Origin: Sphingomonas colocasiae
GTDB taxonomy: Bacteria > Pseudomonadota > Alphaproteobacteria > Sphingomonadales > Sphingomonadaceae
Reading direction: 5' to 3'
Assembly: GCF_019880585.1 (NCBI RefSeq)
Contig: NZ_JAINVV010000018.1
Location: forward strand, 1-49,080
Length of the DNA: 49,080 bases
Within the stretch, counting starts at the first letter, position 1, and each line of letters begins with the position of its first letter. The position numbers and the translations under genes are program-made. Below, piece by piece: positions 34,703 to 44,029 of this stretch. The notes under the pieces were generated by a model, which was not told the DNA's origin, made no database searches, and saw only the letters and a program-made list of their open reading frames with translations.

Positions 34703-35635
34703 TCAGGAGGTTTGCTCGGTGGTAGCGGCGGCGAGCGCCGCGATCCGTTCGCCGCAGATGGTGTGGACGATCGCGCCAAGCGCCTCGACGCGTTCGCCGA
34801 GCCAGACAAGCTCTTCCTGAGTGATGCGATAATGTTTCGAGTATCGCGCCTTCACATAGGCGTCCTTGAGTTTCTCGAACATCGCACGCTCCCGCCGCTG
34901 CTCGCGGGGCCAAGCATCGACGAGGCGGATATCGAGCCGCTCGGCCTGCGTCCGGAGAAACCCCAGATTGTGGACGTGCGGCGTGTAGAATGTGCTGACC
35001 AGCAGCACGCAGTGGTAAAGGTTCTCAGTGGCCTGATGGAATAGGAAAGCCGCGCGCTTATAGCGGCCCTTCTCGGCCAGAAACTCGCCGCTTTCCTTGA
35101 AGTCGGCTGCGGCCGGAAACCACTCCTCAAAATATTCCTTGGCCATGGCCAGCGCCTGCTCAGGCGTCTTAGGCTTCGGGCTATGAAGCTCACTCCCTTC
35201 GCTCTCGTACAGAGCGATGCCATCGCGGGCGATATCCATGAAGAAATACCGCCCATGCGCCAGCCCGTCATTCACCTCCTGGAGGGTATGGACGATGAAA
35301 TTGACCGGCGTCCTGATCGTCCTGGTGATGCCGAACTCACGAGTCAGCCGCTCCTCGGCCTTTTCCCAGAATTTGACCGGATCGGTCAGCCTTGGATCGG
35401 ACACGATGATGAGGAGATCGAAATCGGACTGATAGCCTTTGGCTGTATGCGGCTCATCCACCCAGCCGCCGCGCGCATAGCTGCCGTAGAGGATGATCTT
35501 GAGAATCCGCCCCTTCTTCTTCCATTCCCCCGAGGCAAGCGCGGTGGCGTCGCCGAATTCCTCGAAGAGGATCGCGATAACGCGTTCGAGATCACGCTGC
35601 TTGGCGGCCGGAAGATGGGAAAGGTCGGTACGCAT
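34703..35635 (-). CDS. Fused MNT nucleotidyltransferase and HEPN domain protein
   Basis: A 310-residue protein. The first half has the minimal nucleotidyltransferase motif LYGSYARGGW followed by SDFDLLIIV (GS...D.D). The second half from about residue 165 is a HEPN domain (FEEWFPAAADFKES, RAAFLFHQATENLYHCVLL) with an RYSKHY motif near the end. In separate form, MNT and HEPN proteins make a toxin-antitoxin pair in which the MNT adenylylates the HEPN. Here both are in one chain, suggesting self-control. The ATG at 35635 is used; a TTG at 35674 is possible. Confidence 0.88.
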   Translation of the reverse strand: MRTDLSHLPAAKQRDLERVIAILFEEFGDATALASGEWKKKGRILKIILYGSYARGGWVDEPHTAKGYQSDFDLLIIVSDPRLTDPVKFWEKAEERLTREFGITRTIRTPVNFIVHTLQEVNDGLAHGRYFFMDIARDGIALYESEGSELHSPKPKTPEQALAMAKEYFEEWFPAAADFKESGEFLAEKGRYKRAAFLFHQATENLYHCVLLVSTFYTPHVHNLGFLRTQAERLDIRLVDAWPREQRRERAMFEKLKDAYVKARYSKHYRITQEELVWLGERVEALGAIVHTICGERIAALAAATTEQTS

Positions 35636-35834
35636 CGAAGCAAGGATTCTCGCGGAAGGCTGCGGGTTTGGCAAGGGAGGCGGCAGGCGTGAGAGGGAGA
35701 CTGGTCAAGAACGGATGAGGTTAAGGGGACAAGGACGGCGGCGCCATCCCTCGCATGAGGGAGGAGGAAGACAGGCTATTTCTTCAGGAGCATGCGCATC
35801 AACCACGGGCTGACGCCTGATGCACCGTGCGTGG

Positions 35835-36683
35835 TCAGCGGAGCGGATGCTCAGCCATGATCTTGCGGGCGGCAGCATCGACCGTGGTCTCGCTGAGTCC
35901 AAATCGCTCAAACGAGGCCCGCGCTTCGCGCTGTTCTTTTTCGCTGAATTTCAAGAAGGCGCTCTCGGCCACCTTCAGATGTCCGCCAAAGAGTTGGCGC
36001 AAGCCCGCCGGATCGTTCAACTCTTCGACTTTCCCGATACCGTCGGCTTGCAGACTCCTCTTGCCGAGCGCGATCTGCTCATCGGAGAGCGCCAGATACG
36101 CTTTGATAGAGAGAAGCTTGCCATATACGGCCGGGGTCCAAGTCCCGTTAAAGCTGGCGATATCATAATAGGTGAAGGCCTTCTGGAACTCGCCTTTGCG
36201 GAAAGAAATGAGGCCCAGGCTGTCGAAGAGGCGATAGTTGGGCGAACCAAGCTCCAGGGATTTCAGGCAACTGAGTTTGGCGCGATCGAGATTTTCGTCG
36301 AGCCCAGCAAGAATCCAGCATTGCTGCGCTTCCTGGCCTGCAACGCCGGGAAGCAGTTTGATGGCCTTTTCGATATCGCGCAGCGCTCCGCGGAAATCAT
36401 TTACTCCAACCTTGGCGTATGATCTGGCGTGCAGCAGCCTGGCGCGATCATGGCGCTTCAGGTCGCGACGAGCCAGAGCAACATCGCATGCCTTGATGTT
36501 GATGCTCAGATCATCCTGAAACATCGCGCAGGCATTGAGCTCAGCTTCGAGATTTGTACCGCTATCTCCTGAGAGAAGCATGTTGGCCGGCATCACCGTT
36601 TCAGCGGCGGCGGGCATCGCCATGAGGGTCGCAAGCGCCAAAGCCATCGCACCGGATCGATGCAGAATTGGAAAATGTAACAT
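35835..36683 (-). CDS. Exported tetratricopeptide-repeat protein, module 1
   Basis: A 282-residue protein. Signal peptide MLHFPILHRSGAMALALATL, cleavage near AAAE. The body has TPR-like helix pairs (RARLLHARSYAKVGVNDFRG, then FDSLGLISFRKGEFQKAFTY). An AAGGA site precedes the ATG at 36683, 31 bases after the peptidase stop, so it is the third gene of the receptor-peptidase operon. It shares its layout with the protein at 45027-45773 (signal, Cys-rich lead-in, then I.AC..AL and DFR.AL.D..KA). Probably periplasmic. Confidence 0.8.
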   Translation of the reverse strand: MLHFPILHRSGAMALALATLMAMPAAAETVMPANMLLSGDSGTNLEAELNACAMFQDDLSINIKACDVALARRDLKRHDRARLLHARSYAKVGVNDFRGALRDIEKAIKLLPGVAGQEAQQCWILAGLDENLDRAKLSCLKSLELGSPNYRLFDSLGLISFRKGEFQKAFTYYDIASFNGTWTPAVYGKLLSIKAYLALSDEQIALGKRSLQADGIGKVEELNDPAGLRQLFGGHLKVAESAFLKFSEKEQREARASFERFGLSETTVDAAARKIMAEHPLR

Positions 36684-36714
36684 CAGTAAATCCTTGGGAA
36701 AAATCGGACTGCCC

Positions 36715-39561
36715 TCAGGGGCGTAGTTCGAAAACAATCATGTCCTCGCGCCTTGTCGCCCGGATCGCTTTCGTTAGCTCGTCAACGCTTGCCGGAACGA
36801 TAGTCCGACTCCCGGCGGCTTCTTCTGAGGTCAAAGCGTAACGCTCCGGAGCACCCAGTTCATCGATCAGGCGAACGACGGTGGGCCTCAGCGCTTGAAC
36901 ACGGGCGGCCGCATCGGCGTCCAAACCGTCGCGCTGGATCGCGGCAAACTCGTCCCATGTGGCCGCAATGAGCCGCTCCGAGTCAGCAGGATCGCAAACG
37001 AAGCTGATCTGAATAAGAGCGTGATCTCGCCTCCCACGGCGCGTGCTCACATATTCCATCGGCGCGTAAGCACCTGCCTCAACCACACGGATACGCTTCC
37101 AAAATCTACCCATAAGGGGAAAGGCGGCTTCCAAACTCCGGATCATCCCGTCCCGATCAGCGTTTTCCGCGAAGTTGACCGGAATGTAGATGGACAGCGC
37201 AGTGTCGGGACCTTCACCACGGGTGACGACATAATGATTGTCGGCTTGTGGCGACATTTGAGCTTGGGGTACAAGATCACTTGAAAGCCGGTGCCGAGGC
37301 TGACCAAATTTGTCGGCAAGAGTCCGAAGCCCTTCGACAACCTCGTCTTCCTGCGATCCGTGCGCGACGATCACCCATCGCTTCGCGTCACCGAAAAGCT
37401 GTGCCCAAGTTTCGGCTAACGCAGCATCATTGGGCAAGGCCGCAGCGGCATTGCATATTTCCGCAAATGACGATGGGGGGGGAAGCCCGGACTGCAGCGC
37501 CGCGTTGATAGCCCGGCCCATGTCGTTAAAGCCGCATTGTCGGACGGGAAGTCGACGCAGATAATGCCGTCGTACATTTGTATCCACGTTGGGACCGTTC
37601 AGCACGGCGACAAGCAAATTCATGCCCTCCTCCATTTTCCCGGAGGGCCCACTGACGGTCAATCGGCTGCTGGATCCGACGACAATATCGAGCCGAAGCC
37701 CGGCACTCGCGAGATAAGTCTGGAACTGCCCGGCATCATATGGACCAAATCCGCTCAGCCGTGCCAGGCCCATGATCTTGTCGGCGAGGCCAGGCAACGT
37801 CTGCCCCAAACTCTCCAGTTTCGCTCCATAGAGATCGATCCTGAACGTGTTTCCCGGCGCGCCTCGCTCGACAAAAATCGGTGTTTCGCTGTTTGAAACG
37901 CGAAAGATCCCGTCGCGCACCGCTTTCAACGAAAGGGCGTAAGGGGCTTTCGCCAATCGGATATTCCGGGGCAGTTCGGGCAGAGTAATGGCAGGCGTCA
38001 GCTTGTGAGCAGGCGCTGCTTTTGTGGCGAACGCCTTTCGCACCGCAGCCATGCTGACCTGTTGGTCGCCAGTGCGGGTCACAGCCCGGAAGCCAATCGA
38101 ACGCGGATCGAGTAACTGCTGCAACTCCGATTTTACATCTGCAAATGCTACCGCCGCGATCTCCGACGATGTCAGGCTCCTTCCGCAACCCGCATTCGAA
38201 GGCATTTTGACGGGCAGCTGCCCCCCGCCATCCGAGGCCCCCGGAATGTCGTCCTGACATCCTCCCTCGCCGCCCGGAACAGATGTTTGGACTTCGGCCT
38301 TCACGCGCTCGAATTCAGCCGAATTGCCTCCCGCAACGACGGATTTCAATGTTCGGACCAATTCCTCTAGCGCATCCGGAAACTCTCCAACGAGCGCCGA
38401 AAACTCGACATCGATCCCACCAGCGCCCCCACCCTTCCGGGCTTCACGCGGCAAAAGCAGAATGTTTCCCGCAGGAAATGCATTGCGCGCGCTACTTTTC
38501 TCCAACGCACGGCGCCATAGGCTTTGAATGATGAGTTGAACTGCAGTCTTGTGTCGTAGATTTACGGCATCTCGATCATTGTAACCTAGGTGCAGCCCCG
38601 CGAGACATGCATCGAGACCAGGGAGATACGCAATCACTCCCTCGGCCAAATCGGGCAGAGAACGACCTGGAGGCGAAAGCCGAGCGCCGCCCGGAATATC
38701 CGAGAAGCGTTCATGCACCGCCTGCTCCATCGCTGCAGCGTCGAGATCGCCTTCGATATAAATTGTCTGATTGTTCGCTCGAAAACGCTCCTCATAATAT
38801 CTTTCGACATCGTGCGGGCGAGTTTTTACGATGCTGTCAATTTGTCGCTCTTCTAGCGCCAAAGCATCGCCTACCTGGAAAGACGTCAAACGGGAAAAAA
38901 CCTTCCTCGCATGGAATTCTCGATCCCAAGCTATGGATTTAAGAGCCTCGGCCTTCACGATTGATGCTTCGACAAGAATGTCGTCGCGGCTGAGCAACGT
39001 CTTCCTCGCGATGCCCCTCAGGTAACCGAGAGCTTCAAGCTCTCTTCCCTTGGGAACATCGAGCCGGAAATCGATATTACCTTCCTCATCCGTGTTGGCG
39101 ATATTGGTCGCCTCGAGGCCCCAATATCTGAATAGATCTACCGGGGATTTCAGAGTGTCACCTTCCGGCGTCTTGAACTCTCGAACCAAAACATGCTCAA
39201 GAAGATGCGGGACTTGAATCAGATCAGCCTCACCGCCATTCACATGGAGTCTCATCGAGATAGTAGTTCTACGTTTATCAGCTGGCAGCGAACTGTCAGA
39301 AGTAATGACATAACGAAATCCGTTCGATAGAACTCCGGCGCGGCTGCTTTCCCGATGCCGGTCGAGCAATGTAACAAAATCGCTACTGCTTTCCCGCGCG
39401 CTAACAGAAGAAGATATTATTCCCCCTAAGAAAAAAATACCTGAAATCGACCATACGATGAAAGGCAGATGAGACTGAAGACGAAACGCCATTAACATCA
39501 CAAATTCCGCGACGAGGTGTTCGCCGAGCGAAGGGGCGCCCTCCGCTCGGCACCCATTCAT
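36715..39561 (-). CDS. M16-family zinc metallopeptidase, module 1
   Basis: A 948-residue pitrilysin-type peptidase with both halves of the M16 clam shell. The inverted zinc motif HxxEH is intact (HLLEH, 119-123) and a third ligand Glu is available at 198 or 205. The N-terminus has a membrane-type segment (PFIVWSISGIFFLGGIISSS), so it is exported. Its start overlaps the stop of the TonB receptor (ATGA). M16 peptidases degrade short peptides inside a closed chamber. Coupling to a receptor recalls FusC, which digests ferredoxin imported by FusA. Confidence 0.9.
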   Translation of the reverse strand: MNGCRAEGAPSLGEHLVAEFVMLMAFRLQSHLPFIVWSISGIFFLGGIISSSVSARESSSDFVTLLDRHRESSRAGVLSNGFRYVITSDSSLPADKRRTTISMRLHVNGGEADLIQVPHLLEHVLVREFKTPEGDTLKSPVDLFRYWGLEATNIANTDEEGNIDFRLDVPKGRELEALGYLRGIARKTLLSRDDILVEASIVKAEALKSIAWDREFHARKVFSRLTSFQVGDALALEERQIDSIVKTRPHDVERYYEERFRANNQTIYIEGDLDAAAMEQAVHERFSDIPGGARLSPPGRSLPDLAEGVIAYLPGLDACLAGLHLGYNDRDAVNLRHKTAVQLIIQSLWRRALEKSSARNAFPAGNILLLPREARKGGGAGGIDVEFSALVGEFPDALEELVRTLKSVVAGGNSAEFERVKAEVQTSVPGGEGGCQDDIPGASDGGGQLPVKMPSNAGCGRSLTSSEIAAVAFADVKSELQQLLDPRSIGFRAVTRTGDQQVSMAAVRKAFATKAAPAHKLTPAITLPELPRNIRLAKAPYALSLKAVRDGIFRVSNSETPIFVERGAPGNTFRIDLYGAKLESLGQTLPGLADKIMGLARLSGFGPYDAGQFQTYLASAGLRLDIVVGSSSRLTVSGPSGKMEEGMNLLVAVLNGPNVDTNVRRHYLRRLPVRQCGFNDMGRAINAALQSGLPPPSSFAEICNAAAALPNDAALAETWAQLFGDAKRWVIVAHGSQEDEVVEGLRTLADKFGQPRHRLSSDLVPQAQMSPQADNHYVVTRGEGPDTALSIYIPVNFAENADRDGMIRSLEAAFPLMGRFWKRIRVVEAGAYAPMEYVSTRRGRRDHALIQISFVCDPADSERLIAATWDEFAAIQRDGLDADAAARVQALRPTVVRLIDELGAPERYALTSEEAAGSRTIVPASVDELTKAIRATRREDMIVFELRP

Positions 39562-42500
39562 TTCTTTTTGCTACCAAAGGCCCACCGAAGTCCCATGGTG
39601 ATCAAATGGCTATCATAGTCGCCCTTGAAGGTGCCCACGCGTGGAGTGAGCGGCAGATAAGTGCGATACCGAGTGTCAAGGTTGAAGGTATCCCATTTCA
39701 GACCAGGAATGCTGGTGTAACGCCATGTCCCGTCAAGGCGCAGACGATCAGTCAGGGCCAACGACGCACCAGCTAGCACCTGCCATGTCAGATCATAGCC
39801 GACATCGACCCCACTAATTGGTTCTTGCGCTTGCCGATCAAACCTAGCGCGCCAATTATCGGGACTATCGGGACCAATTCCGGCCATCTTTCCAAAAAGC
39901 TGCACGTTATGACGTGCAATTCCCGCTCCAGCACCAACAAACGGCTTGAAGACGGCATCCCGTGCACCAAACTCGTAGATCAGATTGGCCATCAGCGCGA
40001 TGCTCTCAATCTTCCCAGGCACCTTGTTGCAATCGAATGGCTGTCCAGCAGCAGCGTTGACCGCGCCGCAAACCCCATAAGGCGCGACGTCCGCCCCACC
40101 GATCCGCCCCCAGCCCGAGTTGCGATACTGCCCCTCAAGCTCACCGCGCAGATTGCCCGTTAGATAAGTTCCAAGCTGAAACACATAAGCTGGCTTGTTC
40201 TTGGTTTCAAAATTCCAAGCAACTGGAGTCATCCCATCTTGGGCTTTTCCATCAGCAACAGCATGGATGCTTCCAGCCAGCGAGGTCCCTACACCAAATC
40301 CGGCGTACCAGTCAGACGGCTCGCCAAAAGGTGCGAGGCCCGTTGTGGGGCTACGACCATCTTGCCGAGCCAGACCACGCCGCTGCCACTTCACCGAAGC
40401 CATGAAGCTTCGCGGAGCCCCATAATATCCGCCGGATGGAGAAGGAGACGTGAAATACTTCTTATCCGCTATGTTCTGGATAAACACATTCGCCGATATA
40501 TTATTGGTCAATTGATACCCGAGCCCAACATCGAATACCATCCAGGGCTTCTGATTGACTATATAATCTTCCGATCCAAGCACCTCTCCATATGTAGGAC
40601 TACCCGGATCTCTATCCGTAATAAATACAGATCCCGTGCTATAGTACTTTGATTTATACCTCGCCCCAAGCTGGACATCGACCCCACGCAAGAACGACGG
40701 ACTCCAGTCGATGAATATATTCCCTGAACTTTGCGGCGATATTTCGCTAAAATTCCTACCAGATATTGGGCTTGATGAAGAAAACTTGGACTTGTTGTAC
40801 GCATAGTTTACAAGGAATGACAATTCAGCCGAAATCCTTCCGCTCGCCTCGAAGTCAAACCCTTTAGATTTCATATTTTCGCCCCCAACCGCATAACACG
40901 TAGAAGCGAAGTTGCTTCCCGATATCCCTGGCGGGCACGCCAGAATCGGATTTCCTTCAATTCTTCCAATACCATGCTGACTTTGCTTGTACACCGAAGC
41001 GCTCAGCGACATATTTTTGTCGGAGTACCTCAGGCCAGCTTCTTTATTTTTATAAGAAACCGGATCTAACTGCTGATAAGAATAATTGCCAGCCTCCCCT
41101 GACCTAGAATACAAGCCATCCTGCCTGTAGAACCCGTCCGCGTAGCTACCGTACAGCGTAAAGCCTCGAACGGGCTTAAGAGATAGATTGTAGCCAAAAC
41201 GCCAGTCAGAAGTTTCGTTGCGATATGATGTATTTATCTGATAGATAACACTTCCACGAGGAAGCAATGGGTCGTCGGAGATCCTGATGTTTCCGTAGCT
41301 GGAAGAATCTCGCCTGGCAGTTATTCCGGCCTCGACGATATCCCCGACATTAACCGTATCACCTATGACAAGCCCCAATCCAGAGCTCTGCGTGTCCTTG
41401 ATATAATAACTACTCAAAACATTTACGCCGGTGTAGTATGTAAATTCTGGATTCCTCAAAGCATCGATGGATGGGATCGGGGCAAATGCTGTAGTATAAG
41501 CCTCGCCAGACGAAAGTCCGCCGTTTGTGTTCGAGTAGTAGCTGATCATAGAGAATACGTTATGACTAATACCGAACGTATCGAATTTTCCCGTTATCTT
41601 CGACATTACCGAAAGATTGCTACCGGAACTTGGAACTCTTTCGACCATGAGCAGCTGGCTATACGGTTTATAAGCGTCTGGAACCGTCCCATCTTCGCGG
41701 AACGATAGCGCTGGAGAGACGGACACTCCACGGCCACGCTCACCTCGGTAGTCCGCTCCAATCTCTATGTTCCAATCATCCGCCACTTCGACAAATAGCT
41801 TTCCGAAGATATTCCAGCTTCTATCCCGGGAGTAGATATTTTCTATGTTCGGTGCGAATGTACGTGGCAAATCGAGGAGCGATCCATTCAGCGCCCGGAA
41901 TGCACCTGGGCTATACCCATCGGTATTCGCTATCGTGTAGCTACCGCCCCACTCCAATCGACCGTCGTCACCCAAAGGCGCATCAAAAATCCCATAAAAC
42001 GAAGCGTTCTTCGCCTGATAATCATCGTAAGGCGTTGTTTCGTTGCGACCACTCACGACTGCGCGAAATGCGATCGGCGAACCGAACAGGCTCGGCGTCG
42101 AGACATCTGCAACAGCACCGTACCTACCAAAACTCCCACCCTCCACAGTGAGCGATTGCATTGGGACAGCGCCAGGGCGCTTGCGAACCAAATTGATCGA
42201 GCCGCCAGGTGAGCCGGCCCCGGCAAACAACGCATTCGGACCACGCACAATCTCGACCCGCTCATATTGATCCAGGCTCAATCGGCCGCCGAATATATTC
42301 ATTGAGTTGGTATCGGCCGCCCCAGTGCGGGCTGGGCCGGTGCTAACACCGTCGACTGCGAAGCTGGTAACCGGAAGACCGCGGACGAGTATTTGATTCT
42401 TGCCCTCGTTGGTCGGCTCATCGGTGAGGATCACACCCGGCGACCGCCGCAACGCATCCCCCAGCGTCGTAATATCCTGCTTCTCGATCTGCTCCTGCGT

Positions 42501-43094
42501 CACCACCGAGATCGAACGCGGAATATCTTCTATCGCTACGGGAGCGCCCGTCGTAATGCTCGCCACCTTCGCCCGATACCCATCGGCCTCCTGATCCTGC
42601 CCACCGCGAACACCGCCGAGCTGCGCGATGCCCTCACCGCGCACCGGCGCCTGATACACACCGCTCCCCTGATCCCCCTCGACGCGCACCGGCCCGAGCA
42701 CGCGCTCGCCGTCCTGCGCCGCGACCTCGCCGGCGGCCCCGGCCTGGACGATGGTCGCATTGTTGCCCGACATCTGCGCCGACAGGCCGGTGCCGGCGAG
42801 CAGCCGCGACAGGGCCTGGCGCGCGCTCATCTCCCCCGAGACGCCGCCGCTGCGCTTGCCGGCGGTGAGGCCGCTGGGATAGCCGAGCTGGATGCCGGTG
42901 CGGGCGGAGAAGGCCTGGAGTGCCGCGGTCAGATCACCGGCGGGAATATCGAAGCGCTGGGCGGCGTCGGCGGCCTGCTGGGCATGGGCCGCGGGCGCCA
43001 GGGCGATGAGGGCCGGCGTGGCGAGCGCCACCGCGAGCGCGGCGCGCGAGGCATGGGAAAAGGTCGCGCGCATGAAGGCTGAACGAACAGTCAT
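39558..43094 (-). CDS. TonB-dependent receptor fused to a second, OmpA-like beta-barrel
   Basis: A 1178-residue protein. It has a signal peptide (ALAPAAHA), an STN domain (FDIPAGDLTAALQAFSARTG), a plug (VTQEQIEKQDITTLGDALRR, then VEIVRGPNALFAGAGSPGGS) and a barrel that ends like other receptors (YGAPRSFMASVKW). Instead of stopping, about 260 more residues follow: from about 40315 (SDWYAGFGVGTSLAG) to the stop, with KPFVGAGAGIARHNV and LRLDGTWRYTSIPG, an OmpA/Omp25-like eight-strand barrel. The first part is GC-rich; the barrel is visibly AT-richer. No FecI/FecR is adjacent. The ATG at 43094 has an agggggat site. Confidence 0.9.
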   Translation of the reverse strand: MTVRSAFMRATFSHASRAALAVALATPALIALAPAAHAQQAADAAQRFDIPAGDLTAALQAFSARTGIQLGYPSGLTAGKRSGGVSGEMSARQALSRLLAGTGLSAQMSGNNATIVQAGAAGEVAAQDGERVLGPVRVEGDQGSGVYQAPVRGEGIAQLGGVRGGQDQEADGYRAKVASITTGAPVAIEDIPRSISVVTQEQIEKQDITTLGDALRRSPGVILTDEPTNEGKNQILVRGLPVTSFAVDGVSTGPARTGAADTNSMNIFGGRLSLDQYERVEIVRGPNALFAGAGSPGGSINLVRKRPGAVPMQSLTVEGGSFGRYGAVADVSTPSLFGSPIAFRAVVSGRNETTPYDDYQAKNASFYGIFDAPLGDDGRLEWGGSYTIANTDGYSPGAFRALNGSLLDLPRTFAPNIENIYSRDRSWNIFGKLFVEVADDWNIEIGADYRGERGRGVSVSPALSFREDGTVPDAYKPYSQLLMVERVPSSGSNLSVMSKITGKFDTFGISHNVFSMISYYSNTNGGLSSGEAYTTAFAPIPSIDALRNPEFTYYTGVNVLSSYYIKDTQSSGLGLVIGDTVNVGDIVEAGITARRDSSSYGNIRISDDPLLPRGSVIYQINTSYRNETSDWRFGYNLSLKPVRGFTLYGSYADGFYRQDGLYSRSGEAGNYSYQQLDPVSYKNKEAGLRYSDKNMSLSASVYKQSQHGIGRIEGNPILACPPGISGSNFASTCYAVGGENMKSKGFDFEASGRISAELSFLVNYAYNKSKFSSSSPISGRNFSEISPQSSGNIFIDWSPSFLRGVDVQLGARYKSKYYSTGSVFITDRDPGSPTYGEVLGSEDYIVNQKPWMVFDVGLGYQLTNNISANVFIQNIADKKYFTSPSPSGGYYGAPRSFMASVKWQRRGLARQDGRSPTTGLAPFGEPSDWYAGFGVGTSLAGSIHAVADGKAQDGMTPVAWNFETKNKPAYVFQLGTYLTGNLRGELEGQYRNSGWGRIGGADVAPYGVCGAVNAAAGQPFDCNKVPGKIESIALMANLIYEFGARDAVFKPFVGAGAGIARHNVQLFGKMAGIGPDSPDNWRARFDRQAQEPISGVDVGYDLTWQVLAGASLALTDRLRLDGTWRYTSIPGLKWDTFNLDTRYRTYLPLTPRVGTFKGDYDSHLITMGLRWAFGSKKK

Positions 43095-43372
43095 TGGATC
43101 CCCCTGATAAACCGCGGGTCGTTCCGCGGTTACTTCTCCAACGCGCAAGGGTGGGGTTACCCCAATGGGGGGAGAGCGCAGAAGGGTGAAAAAATGGGGG
43201 TGGTTTCGAAGAAAGGTTCAGGAAGGAGGCAGGAAGGTGGATTCAAGAAGAAGCGCGCGCGCCAGATGCGCGCGGGCCGGCTTGGGGCCGGCGGGTTCGG
43301 GCGGATATGATGGTAGCGGTGACGGGATTTCCGCCGGCGCAGCCCCTACGCAGCAGCAGCCTCCCCCCTCGC

Positions 43373-43419
43373 TTGAGTTTCAAGCCCACCGCGCCTATAT
43401 CGATGTCGTAAACGTCGTA
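43373..43419 (+). promoter_or_regulatory. Promoter and possible operator of the AbiE-type pair
   Basis: TTGAGT (43373-43378), a 17-base spacer and TATATC (43396-43401). Downstream are two direct GTCGTA words (43405-43410 and 43414-43419) three bases apart, a likely site for autoregulation by the antitoxin. The rest of 43095-43372, upstream of the receptor gene start, shows no other clear element. Confidence 0.55.
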
Positions 43420-43432
43420 TTTTGGCAGACAG

Positions 43433-44029
43433 ATGGCCCGGCTCACCGACCAGATCCTGGACCGCTTCACCGAGGGTGAAACGCTCGGGCGCACCGACCT
43501 GGCGCTGCCCGCCGATTATGATTCGGTCGGCCGGGCGCTCAACCAGCTCGTCCGCGAGAAGCGGCTCGTCCGGGTCGCGCGCGGCCGGTATCGAAAGGCG
43601 GACGAGGTGCCTGCCGGTGTGGCAGCCGGCTCGATCGCGGATGCGCTGGATCGCAAGGTTCGGCAATCGAAGCGCAATGTCTTCCTGCGCGGCGACTTCG
43701 CCACGCTTGGAAGCTATGACGCGGTGGGGCGCGCCCTGCGGCGCAAGGTCGAGCAAGGCTCGCTGGTCCAGATCGGCTATGGCCTCTACGCCAAGGCCGA
43801 ACGCTCACCGTTCACGGGCAAGCCCGCCCCGTTGGTCGGCATCAAGAAGCTCGCCACCGAGGCTCTGCGGCGGCTCGGCAAGACGATCGCCGCCTCCTCG
43901 TTCGAGGACGCCTATAATCGCGGGCGCTCGACACAGGTCCCGACCGGCCGCACGATCGCTGTCCGCGATCGTATCCGGCGCCGCATCGGATATGATGGAC
44001 ATTATGTCGTTCTCGAACGCACCCGCTGA
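43433..44029 (+). CDS. AbiEi-like antitoxin (DUF6088 family)
   Basis: A 198-residue protein. The N-terminal winged helix (LTDQILDRFTEGETLGRTDL, then RALNQLVREKRLVRVARGRY) repeats in part around residue 95 (YDAVGRALRRKVEQGSLVQI). This is the DUF6088 / AbiEi-type arrangement, a transcriptional regulator and antitoxin paired with an AbiEii nucleotidyltransferase. It overlaps the toxin frame by about 35 bases. Confidence 0.85.
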   Translation: MARLTDQILDRFTEGETLGRTDLALPADYDSVGRALNQLVREKRLVRVARGRYRKADEVPAGVAAGSIADALDRKVRQSKRNVFLRGDFATLGSYDAVGRALRRKVEQGSLVQIGYGLYAKAERSPFTGKPAPLVGIKKLATEALRRLGKTIAASSFEDAYNRGRSTQVPTGRTIAVRDRIRRRIGYDGHYVVLERTR

